From NCBI RefSeq assembly GCF_009695875.1, contig NZ_VUNC01000002.1:372001-436000 (forward strand): 64,000 nt of DNA, in the 5' to 3' direction. Below, in pieces: positions 55,414 through 62,581 of the stretch. The translations under genes were made by a program, and so were the position numbers. Position 1 is the stretch's first letter; every line of letters begins with the position of its first letter. The stretch comes from Olsenella porci (GTDB lineage Bacteria; Actinomycetota; Coriobacteriia; Coriobacteriales; Atopobiaceae). Under the pieces are notes generated by a model. It saw nothing but the letters and a program-made list of their open reading frames with translations. It was not told the DNA's origin and did no database searches.

Positions 55414-57476
55414 TGGCCGATGACCCCGCTCACCCGCACGGCCTCGCGCGCGGAGGGGGTGAGCTCGTCCGCCCGGGGCAGCGAGCCCACGACATTGTCG
55501 TTGAGCCAATCCATCTGCACGATCTCCTCGCTCGACAGGCAGGGGCTGCCGGGTCCCTTGATGACCTCGCCCCCCTGGCGGCGCATCTCGCCGTAGAACG
55601 GTCCGCTGGTCCCGGTGACGATGCCGTTCCTCAGGACCTCGACCATCTTACGCGAGTAGTACGGCATATCGGGGGAGATCGCAACGTCGATGACCCCGGC
55701 GGACATTCCGTACCAGTAACTGACCGCCTGGACCTCGCTCGTCTTGGGGACGTCCTCCCAGGTGCCCTGGAGCAGGCTCTGCACGATTAGCTCGTAGTAG
55801 CGCCCCCAGTTCATGATGGGCAGCGCCAGGTTCTGCGCAACGCCGTCGCACATGCGGTACAGGCCGTACTTGTTGTCGTCCGAGAGCGGCCGGGCGTAGT
55901 CGGCCCCCGAGAGCACGGTCACGCCCTCGTCCGCCAGCTCGCGCCGCCAGTCGCTCCCCTCCCGCGTGGCCCACTTAAGGTGCACCTCAGCCTTGGGGTC
56001 CACCAGCGCGACGCCGATGGCGAAGGCATTGATGTCTGCGATGGAGCCATAGATGGGGTAGGCGGCGCGGTAGCCCACCTTGTGGTTGTCCGCAACAGAG
56101 GCGGCAAGTGCGCCGAGCAGGAATTTTGCCTCGTACGTGCGGGCGCGGTACGAGCGCACGCTCTGGTGCGGCAGGTTGAGCGAGCAGTTGAGAAAGCACA
56201 CCTCCGGGTGCTCGAGCGATGCCTTCAGGGTCGCGTCCATCTGCGTGGGCGACGTGGTGAAGACGACCCTGGCGCCGGCGGAGACGGCGTCGGCGATGGC
56301 GGAGAGGACCCTCTCGTCCGTGTCGCAGCCCTCGTACTTGCTGGTGGCGACGTAGGGGGCGTAGTCGCGCTGCAGCTCCTGGCGGCCAACCTCGTGCGCC
56401 ACGGCCCATCTGGACGACGCCAGGGTACCGCGATAGAGAAAGGCGACCCTGAGCGGCCCCTCGCCCGCGCGCGGGCGGCGCGGGAACAGTGCGAGCGGCC
56501 CAATGGTCACCCGCGGGGCCTGGTCCTGGGCCTGTGGGTCGGGGGCGCCCCCGCCGCCGGAGGGACGGGCCGCGGGCGGCGTGGCCTCTGCCCTCTCCTC
56601 CGCGGTACCTGCCGCCCTGGCGTCGGCGGGCGTGGGCTCGTCGACCACGGCGACCTTGTCGTCCTCTGTGGACAGCACCAGCTCGGACCAGATCTTGCCG
56701 ATGCGCTGCGACAGCAGCTGGGCCGGCGTGCTGATGAGCGGCTCCTCTCCGTAGATGGAAAGATACACCAGCAGCGCGTCGGCGGGCGTTATGTCCAGGT
56801 GGCTGCCGCCCTGCTGCCGGTACACGGTGGTGAAGTACTGGCAGTCGGCGCGCAGGCGGTCGACGGCGGCCTCGTCCCAGGGCTGCGAGAGGTCGCGGCC
56901 GTAGTAGGCGGCGAGCCGGCGGTACGAGCCCTCGCGCGTGAAGTCCACGTCGTAGACGGGAACGGCGCGCCAGAACTCCAGGAACTCGCCGTACAGGCGC
57001 GACTCGCTGCCGTCCCAGTGGCTGGGGAGCAGGCGGATCACGTCGGCCTGGATCGTGGGCGAGTCCACGTACTTGAGCACCGAGACGCGCTTGTTCCCCT
57101 CCTGCACGTAGAAGCGGTGCATGAACTCAAAGACCTTGACCGGGTCGCGAAAGCCCTCGCTCACCTGGATGGAGTACAGCCGCGACCACTTGGAGGCGAA
57201 CTCGGTGTTGTCGTCCAGGAGCGGCATGAAGTTGCGCGAGAAGGCGTTGCGGCGGGCGTTTGTCTTGGTGCCGACCACCAGGTCGAGAGGGACCTCCATG
57301 ATGCCCAGGGCCTCTCGCCCCGAGACGTCGGAGGCCGAGATCATCTCGTCCAGCGCGTGCAGGTACGGCGAGTGGCTTGCCGCCACCGCCTCGTGACGGT
57401 CCCTCTCGCCCAACCGATGGGCCCTGCGATAGGCTTCGCTCATGGCTGCCCGCCTCCCGTCGTCTTGTTCAGACAA
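55410..57476 (-). CDS. Fusion of ParB-like N-terminal domain and BMP-family nucleoside-binding domain
   Basis: 688 residues, no signal peptide. About 60-160 holds a ParB/Sulfiredoxin-like segment (VPLDLVVGTKTNARR, FMHRFYVQEGNKRVSVLKYV). A helical middle and a Pro/Ala/Gly-rich linker (about 290-335) are followed by a BMP (Med/PnrA-like) domain: RVAFLYRGTLASSRWAVAHE, VVFTTSPTQMDATLKA, LGALAASVADNHKVGY. BMP proteins normally sit outside the membrane and bring purine nucleosides to an ABC importer; this one should stay in the cytosol. The architecture suggests an intracellular ligand sensor. No permease nearby. Confidence 0.82.
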   Translation of the reverse strand: MSEQDDGRRAAMSEAYRRAHRLGERDRHEAVAASHSPYLHALDEMISASDVSGREALGIMEVPLDLVVGTKTNARRNAFSRNFMPLLDDNTEFASKWSRLYSIQVSEGFRDPVKVFEFMHRFYVQEGNKRVSVLKYVDSPTIQADVIRLLPSHWDGSESRLYGEFLEFWRAVPVYDVDFTREGSYRRLAAYYGRDLSQPWDEAAVDRLRADCQYFTTVYRQQGGSHLDITPADALLVYLSIYGEEPLISTPAQLLSQRIGKIWSELVLSTEDDKVAVVDEPTPADARAAGTAEERAEATPPAARPSGGGGAPDPQAQDQAPRVTIGPLALFPRRPRAGEGPLRVAFLYRGTLASSRWAVAHEVGRQELQRDYAPYVATSKYEGCDTDERVLSAIADAVSAGARVVFTTSPTQMDATLKASLEHPEVCFLNCSLNLPHQSVRSYRARTYEAKFLLGALAASVADNHKVGYRAAYPIYGSIADINAFAIGVALVDPKAEVHLKWATREGSDWRRELADEGVTVLSGADYARPLSDDNKYGLYRMCDGVAQNLALPIMNWGRYYELIVQSLLQGTWEDVPKTSEVQAVSYWYGMSAGVIDVAISPDMPYYSRKMVEVLRNGIVTGTSGPFYGEMRRQGGEVIKGPGSPCLSSEEIVQMDWLNDNVVGSLPRADELTPSAREAVRVSGVIGQ

Positions 57477-57688
57477 CTATAGGATACGGCAAACGACCTG
57501 CGGGCATGGGGGAGAAACGCGCGGGGCGTGGGGTTGGGGCGTGCCGACGTTCGGGGCGGAGACGGCCACACGGCCCGTACGTGACGGCTTCCGTGCCCGG
57601 GGTCCGTCCCCTCTCCCCTACCGGCGAAGCTACAGCATGCGGGCGAAGGCGCGGGCGGCAAACGACCGACCCAAGGTGCGGAGACGGG

Positions 57689-58156
57689 CTAGAGCACGGT
57701 CTCCATGCAGGTCTTGAGGGGATGCATGCCCATGCGCTCGTAGAACGCACGGGCGCCGGGGTTGAGCTCCCACACGTTGAGCGTGACGTCGTGGCAGCCG
57801 CTCTGGCGGGCGTAGGCGACGACGTGGTCAAACAGCGCGCGACCGATGCCCATGCCGCGGGTGGACTCGTCCACGCAGAGGTCGTCGATGTAGAGCGTCT
57901 TGACGTCGGTGCGGATGGGGTCGCCCACAATCTGCTGGTGCGCGCAGAAGGCGTAGCCCAGGACCTCTCCCGCGTCGCCCGTGGCGACGAAGATGGGGCG
58001 CGAGTCGTCGCCCACCATCGCGGCAAGCTGGTCGTCCGTGTACTTGCGACCCAGGTCAAACAGGTCGGGGCGGCCGTCGTGGTGGATTTTGTTGACCTCG
58101 GTGAGCAGCTTGTCGATCCCGGGGATGTCACCCCTCTGGGCGCGGCGGATCTGCAT
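57689..58156 (-). CDS. GNAT-family N-acetyltransferase
   Basis: 155 residues from MQIRRAQRGDIPGI at 58156 (GGAG five nt upstream); the longer frame is not needed. Acetyl-CoA loop DESTRGMGIGRALFDHVV, then LNVWELNPGARAFYERMGM at the C-terminus, the normal GNAT order. Acceptor unknown; the pattern resembles small-molecule or ribosomal-protein acetylases. It is monocistronic, with family A cluster 5 upstream. The 212-bp gap to the gene on its 3' side holds a GGGGAGAGGGGAC stretch and no gene. Confidence 0.88.
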   Translation of the reverse strand: MQIRRAQRGDIPGIDKLLTEVNKIHHDGRPDLFDLGRKYTDDQLAAMVGDDSRPIFVATGDAGEVLGYAFCAHQQIVGDPIRTDVKTLYIDDLCVDESTRGMGIGRALFDHVVAYARQSGCHDVTLNVWELNPGARAFYERMGMHPLKTCMETVL

Positions 58157-58420
58157 GGCGTCTCCTCTCATGAAAAAGGCGCCCGGCACCCCGAGGGGAC
58201 ACCGAGCGCACTCGACATCTTATCCGGCCATTGCCGGCTACGGCCGGCGGCCTCCGATGAACGTGGAACCTATGCTGTTGGTGCTCGGCAAGTGCTTTGC
58301 CAGGGCAGGACTACCGTAGCAGCGACACCGATGGGGGTCAACCGTCGGAGCGTGGCGCGAGGACGCCGGGCGGGCGGCTTGCTGTCGGGCGGGCCAAGTG
58401 GCGCGGGGACCCCGAGGGTG

Positions 58421-58632
58421 CTGAAGAAAGTTGAGTTGTGGCAATCCGCGAGTCCTTACCGCTGGGCAATGTCGAGTATTGGCAGCCGTGAGTGCCCTTC
58501 CATTGCCAGAGGTCGACTTTCCTCAGCAGAAATCCGCCCCCGATTGCCAATACTCGATATTCCTCAGCAGGTGACTGGCGCTCACCGCTCCCGTGCCCCC
58601 ATCGGACTGCCACGAGTCGCGCTTCCTCAGCA
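58421..58632. repeat. Family A repeat cluster 5 (F, F, R, R, R)
   Basis: Forward units are at 58421-58446 and 58462-58487 (15 bp apart). Inverted units are at 58503-58528 (15 bp after the second forward unit), 58544-58569 (15 bp) and 58607-58632 (37 bp). Spacings equal those of cluster 3 almost exactly. The second forward unit and the second inverted unit share the variant core CGAGTATTGGCA / TGCCAATACTCG, suggesting pairing. In the 614-bp divergent gap between the GNAT and LytTR genes nothing else was recognised. Confidence 0.88.
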
Positions 58633-58770
58633 GGTTGCCGCGGCAGCGGCCCCGGAGGCGGCCCAGTGCCACATGCAACTCGGGCCTGACCTTTCGCAAC
58701 TCGGTGGGTTGCCGGTCTCCCCCGCCCGTGCCTCGTGTACCTTCGAACCAGCAAAGGGAGGGAGCTCCAG

Positions 58771-59226
58771 ATGATGGTGAGGCTCATTCAGCGCGAAGGT
58801 CAGCGCGGCATCGAGGTGACGGTGCTGAGCGCCCCCGGCGACCAGCGGGCGGAGCGCCTCGCCGACAGGTTGAGGACCGCCAGCGGCAAGATCACCGCGT
58901 ACACCAGTCAGACGGGCACCGAGCGACGCGTGGTCCCTCTCGCCAGCGTCGCGAGCATACGGTCCGACGGCGACCATGCGCTCGTCCGTCTGGTCGACGG
59001 GGAGACCCTGCACAGCCCATCGAGGCTGTTCGAGCTCGAGGCGGCGCTGCAGCAGACTGAGTTCGTGCGCACCTCGCGGCAGGAGGTCGTGAACCTGGAC
59101 AACGTCCAGACCATCAGGCCGGAGTTTGGCAGCAGGCTGGTGCTTGGGCTTAGGGGCGGGGGCGAGGCGGTCGTCTCGCGCAGTTACGCGCCGCAGGTGA
59201 AGTCGAGGATCGGGATCGTTGGGTAG
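58771..59226 (+). CDS. LytTR DNA-binding regulator
   Basis: 151 residues from the first of two adjacent ATGs, with GGGAGGGAG six nt upstream. The N-terminal about 50 residues are an unassigned short domain. The LytTR part follows: KITAYTSQTG, the strand VRLVDGETLHSPSRLFELEAAL, EFVRTSRQEVVNLDNVQTI and VVSRSYAPQVKSRIGI. Such single-domain LytTR proteins without a receiver are usually encoded with a DUF3021 membrane protein that controls them, as here. Confidence 0.92.
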   Translation: MMVRLIQREGQRGIEVTVLSAPGDQRAERLADRLRTASGKITAYTSQTGTERRVVPLASVASIRSDGDHALVRLVDGETLHSPSRLFELEAALQQTEFVRTSRQEVVNLDNVQTIRPEFGSRLVLGLRGGGEAVVSRSYAPQVKSRIGIVG

Positions 59227-59253
59227 GGAAGCAGGCGGACGAGGGGAGACACG

Positions 59254-59745
59254 ATGGACAGCCTGAAAAGGGACCTTGCGTACGGTGTCTTTGACGGGGA
59301 CGAGCACGAGAGCGCGGGGCGCGCGGTGACCATGGGCTTGTTCGTGGGGAGCTCCTGGGCGGTGGTGGCGATTCTCGCGTGGGTCGTGTCGGAGGCGGTC
59401 GCGTCCGGCGGGCTGGACGAGTCAACTCGCGGCGCGTCCAGCTGGGTCCTCGCCTGCCTGGCGGGGGGCGTGCTGCAGCAGCTCTGGTTCAACTTCAGGC
59501 TCACGTCACGCCTGGGATACGGGGGGCGCGTCGCCGGGTTTGGCATCACGTACTTCGTCGCACTGGCGGGATGCGCGGTGCTGGGGCAGTGGCTGCCGGC
59601 GGGAAAGCTGCTTGCCTGGGCGGGGTTCGCGGGCCTCTACCTCGTGATCCTCGCGGTTCTCACGCTGGCGTTTACGATGGCGTTTCGCAGGAGGCGCGCG
59701 GAGTACCAGGACGTGCTCGACCGCTTTCACCGCGACCGCGGGTAG
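59254..59745 (+). CDS. DUF3021 four-helix membrane protein
   Basis: 163 residues with four membrane helices: about 26-48 (VTMGLFVGSSWAVVAILAWV), 64-80, 95-114 (GFGITYFVALAGCAVLG) and 120-142 (WAGFAGLYLVILAVLTLAF). An RRRRAEYQ tail follows. The topology and its place 27 bp after the LytTR gene match LytTR/DUF3021 pairs, in which the membrane protein is thought to restrain the regulator. Ligand unknown. Confidence 0.87.
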   Translation: MDSLKRDLAYGVFDGDEHESAGRAVTMGLFVGSSWAVVAILAWVVSEAVASGGLDESTRGASSWVLACLAGGVLQQLWFNFRLTSRLGYGGRVAGFGITYFVALAGCAVLGQWLPAGKLLAWAGFAGLYLVILAVLTLAFTMAFRRRRAEYQDVLDRFHRDRG

Positions 59746-59832
59746 CGCGGCCGGGTGGGGCGAGGTGCACGTGTGGTCAGAGAGTCAGAGAGCCCCTAAC
59801 CTGCAGTGTTTCCTCGTTCGGCCGAATCTAAG

Positions 59833-59870
59833 GAACCGCCCCTCCCGCCAGGTCGTGGGAGGGGCGGTTC
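59833..59870. terminator. Bidirectional-type stem-loop between convergent genes
   Basis: GAACCGCCCCTCCC and GGGAGGGGCGGTTC form a perfect 14-bp stem with a 10-base loop, placed between the DUF3021 stop (59745) and the flavoprotein stop (59914), where it can end both transcripts. No long U run on either side. Confidence 0.8.
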
Positions 59871-59913
59871 TGCCATGGGGACAGTTCTGTCGGGTTCATT
59901 CCTCGCGCTGCCG

Positions 59914-60456
59914 CTACACAGCCCTTCCGAGCTTCGCGCATTCCTCGAGCTCGGGACGTCCCTCTATGCTCCCGTCCGTGGTGGTCCCGCCGATGAGGAG
60001 CGAACCAGCGAGTCTCGCCTGCTCAAAGCACGATATCCACCCGCGCAAGACGTTGATGGCATTGTCCGCCGCATCGGGCTTCTCCGACTCCGCCGTGGTG
60101 AGCAGGTACACGTCGCGAAAGCGGTTGTCTGGCGCGAAGTAGAGCGCGTTCGCCCTGTCGAGGAGGACCTTCATCTGGCCGCACATCTCGTAGTAGTAGA
60201 TGGGCGTGGCAAACGCGACGACGTCCGAATGACGTATGCGCTGAACGATTTCGTCCGCGTCATCGTGAATCACGCAGCGGTGGGAGTCCTTGCAACCCCA
60301 GCAGCCCGTGCAGAACGAAACCTTCCTCCCCGCCAGTGAGATGACATCGACGTCGTTGCCCGCCTCGCGGGCACCGCGGGCGAACTCCTCTGCCATGCGG
60401 TTGGAGTTTCCCCTCACGCGGGGGCTCGTCTCCACCACCAGGACCCTCTTGGCCAT
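59914..60456 (-). CDS. NAD(P)H-dependent FMN-binding oxidoreductase (flavodoxin-fold)
   Basis: 180 residues from the ATG at 60456 (the longer frame lacks a ribosome site). FMN loop VVETSPRVRGNSNRMAEEF, then KVSFCTGCWGCKDSHRCVIH with a CxxC pair, FATPIYYYEMCGQMKVLLDR, and a C-terminal helical end. This matches small NADPH-dependent FMN reductases and iron-sulfur-flavoprotein-like enzymes. It probably reduces quinones, metals or azo compounds. It has no operon partner. Confidence 0.87.
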   Translation of the reverse strand: MAKRVLVVETSPRVRGNSNRMAEEFARGAREAGNDVDVISLAGRKVSFCTGCWGCKDSHRCVIHDDADEIVQRIRHSDVVAFATPIYYYEMCGQMKVLLDRANALYFAPDNRFRDVYLLTTAESEKPDAADNAINVLRGWISCFEQARLAGSLLIGGTTTDGSIEGRPELEECAKLGRAV

Positions 60457-60823
60457 AATCCCCTCCCATCTGCCTCCCCCCGGAGGCATCGCTGCGGGAA
60501 TGGTATCAACCTCGCAAGGGTGGACGCGAGACCTTTCGGGGAGCGTGGAGGAGGACGTAAGGCAATCGACAAGCCAGGTCAAGGTCACCTCTGGCGCGAC
60601 CTCTTGCGCGGATGGGCATTCGCGCGCCGAGCCATCGACCGAGGTGCAGACGCGCCGATCACGCAGGCGTTGCCGTGCATAAGTTGGGTCGCGGGGATAG
60701 GGGCCCGAGATCCCGAGAGCGCTCAGACACCCCGTTCAGGGCAACCGGGGGTGAATCCGGAGAGCGGAGGCATCAGGAAATCGTGCGTTACGACAGGTCC
60801 CGGAGGCCTTGCGCCCCGAGGTT

Positions 60824-61058
60824 GCTGAGAAAAGTCGAGTATTGGCAATTTGGGGGGGCGTTGGGTGCTGAGGAATCGCGAGCTGTGGCAGGCGAGGCGG
60901 CACCGAACGGCCCATCCGTTGCGAATACTCGGCTTTCCTCAGCAGAAATGGGGCCCGGGATTGCCAATACTCGACTTTCCTGAGCAGATGGTCGCCGGGA
61001 TCGCCCGCGGCGGCTCCCAAAGCACATCTCCGATTGCCACAGCTCCGTTTTCCTCAGC
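60824..61058. repeat. Family A repeat cluster 6 (F, F, R, R, R)
   Basis: Forward units are at 60824-60849 and 60866-60891 (16-bp spacer). Inverted units are at 60918-60943, 60960-60985 (16 bp) and 61033-61058 (47 bp, ten more than in clusters 3 and 5). The first forward unit and the second inverted unit are complementary at 24 of 26 positions; the second forward unit and the third inverted one share the CTGTGGC/GCCACAG variant. It fills the 737-bp divergent gap before yaaA; the remaining DNA shows no gene. Confidence 0.9.
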
Positions 61059-61193
61059 AGCCTCCCGGCCCCCGTGCCATCTGGGGCGACCGTCACCTCC
61101 GATTCCCCGCTCCGCCACCGCCGCCTCGCCCTCCCTCACCTACCATGGTGCCGTGGGGGCGAGGTCCCGACCGTGGAAGGGAGACAAAAAGGC

Positions 61194-61979
61194 ATGCCGC
61201 TGCTGTTCATCATCTCGCCGGCAAAGCGGATGGACGTGGTCGAGGGGCCTCCCTCGGCGTGCTCGCGGCCGGAGTTCCTGGAATCCGCAACGCAGCTGGC
61301 GCACGGCCTGCTCGCGCTCGGCTACGATGGCGCCCGCCAGATCTGGCGCTGCAGCGAGGCGATCGCGCACCGAAGCTGGGCCCAGCTCCAGACGATGCCC
61401 GACGGCATGCTCGCCGACCCGGCGCTCCTCTCCCCCGCCGTCACCTCCTACGTGGGCATCCAGTACCAGCACCTCGCCCCGCAGGTCATGAGCGAGCCAC
61501 AAATCGACTGGCTGCGCACCCACCTGCGAATCCTCTCCGGAATGTACGGCGTGCTCCGCCCGCTCGACGGCGTAGTCCCCTACCGGCTCGAGATGCAGGC
61601 CCGCCTCCCCATGGGCCGTAGCCACGACCTCTACGGGTTCTGGGGCGAGAGGATCCACGACGCGCTCGCACGGGACGCCGCCGGCATGTCCATCGTGAAC
61701 GTCGCGTCGCACGAGTACGCCAAGGCGGTCACTCCGTTCGCGCGTGCGGCGAAAACGCCCATCCTCACCTGCGAGTTCCTGAGCCTGCGCAAGTCGGACG
61801 GAAGGCTGGTGCAAGCTGCGACCGAGGCAAAGGCGGCGCGCGGCACCTTCGTGCGCTGGTGCGCCGAGCAGGGGGTGGAGGAGACGGGCGAACTCGCCGA
61901 CTTCAGTGAGCGTGGCTACCGGCTGGATCGCTCGCGCTCGAACGAGGGGACGCTCACGTTCGTCCGCGACGAGCCCTAG
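61194..61979 (+). CDS. yaaA: YaaA-family peroxide stress protein
   Basis: 261 residues from MPLLFIISPAKRMDVVEGP; an in-frame earlier ATG (61074) lacks a ribosome site, while AAAAAGG is next to this one. Further YaaA features: ISPAK N-terminus, GMYGVLRPLDGVVPYRLEMQARL, FWGERI, VNVASHEYAKAV, and the tail EEKRARGTF-like AKAARGTFVRW. YaaA limits free iron and DNA damage during hydrogen peroxide stress. Single gene, family A cluster 6 upstream. Confidence 0.94.
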   Translation: MPLLFIISPAKRMDVVEGPPSACSRPEFLESATQLAHGLLALGYDGARQIWRCSEAIAHRSWAQLQTMPDGMLADPALLSPAVTSYVGIQYQHLAPQVMSEPQIDWLRTHLRILSGMYGVLRPLDGVVPYRLEMQARLPMGRSHDLYGFWGERIHDALARDAAGMSIVNVASHEYAKAVTPFARAAKTPILTCEFLSLRKSDGRLVQAATEAKAARGTFVRWCAEQGVEETGELADFSERGYRLDRSRSNEGTLTFVRDEP

Positions 61980-62025
61980 CGGGTTCGAGGACACGCGGGG
62001 AGGCACCTCTCCCCTGCCCATGCCC

Positions 62026-62337
62026 CTACCCCAAGCGCGCCTTCTCCCGCAGCGTGCGGGCCAGGCGGATTGTCGCCTCCTTGTTGCGCAACGACACGCC
62101 CTCCGCCCCGGGGATGACCCAGGGGACGCTCATGCAATAAATGCCCTGCTCCGTCACAACGCGCACCACGGGGTTCTCTGCCTCGGACTTCATCAGCTCC
62201 ACCGACGAGACGCGCCCCAGCGGCACCGTCTTGTGGACGCCGATCATCTGGAACTCCCCGTCTCGTTCTACGAGGTTGGCCTCCTTGGTGGGGCCACTCT
62301 TCTCTCCCCTGACCTCGGTGTAGTACAGAATGCGCAT
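62026..62337 (-). CDS. Small uncharacterised protein
   Basis: 103 residues from MRILYYTEVRGEKSG at 62337 (AGGAG 5 nt upstream). A probable beta-rich fold: FQMIGVHKTVPLGRVSSVEL, VVRVVTEQGIYCMSV, then an amphipathic C-terminal helix (NKEATIRLARTLREKARLG). No motif for binding or catalysis was recognised and there is no signal or membrane segment. Codon use matches neighbours and the ribosome site is clean, so it is a real gene of unknown role. Confidence 0.7.
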   Translation of the reverse strand: MRILYYTEVRGEKSGPTKEANLVERDGEFQMIGVHKTVPLGRVSSVELMKSEAENPVVRVVTEQGIYCMSVPWVIPGAEGVSLRNKEATIRLARTLREKARLG

Positions 62338-62371
62338 CGCTTCTCCTAGACATGGCTCGCCGTGTACAGGA

Positions 62372-62400
62372 ATGCTAGATAAATTGCCCTTGTTATCCAA
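62372..62400 (-). promoter_or_regulatory. Possible promoter of the small minus-strand gene
   Basis: On the minus strand TTGGAT (62395-62400), 17 bp, then TAGCAT (62372-62377), 35 bp before the ATG at 62337. Confidence 0.45.
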
Positions 62401-62581
62401 TACCCATTAGGTGAGTGGGCACTCGTGACCCGCAGGGGACAACCCCCGCTGCCAGCCCCAGGCGGCAAGCCATGGGCGCATCTTGGCAAAAACACGAGTA
62501 CCCTGAAAGCATGGCGCGACCCCTCCTATGGGAGCGCGCGGAACGTCCCGGCGAAACAGCGAGGCGAGAGGAGCGGCCGCA

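Noticed and set aside
58421-61058. Family A clusters considered as CRISPR arrays
   Set aside because: Units alternate in orientation, spacers are about 15 bp and partly conserved, and no cas genes are present.
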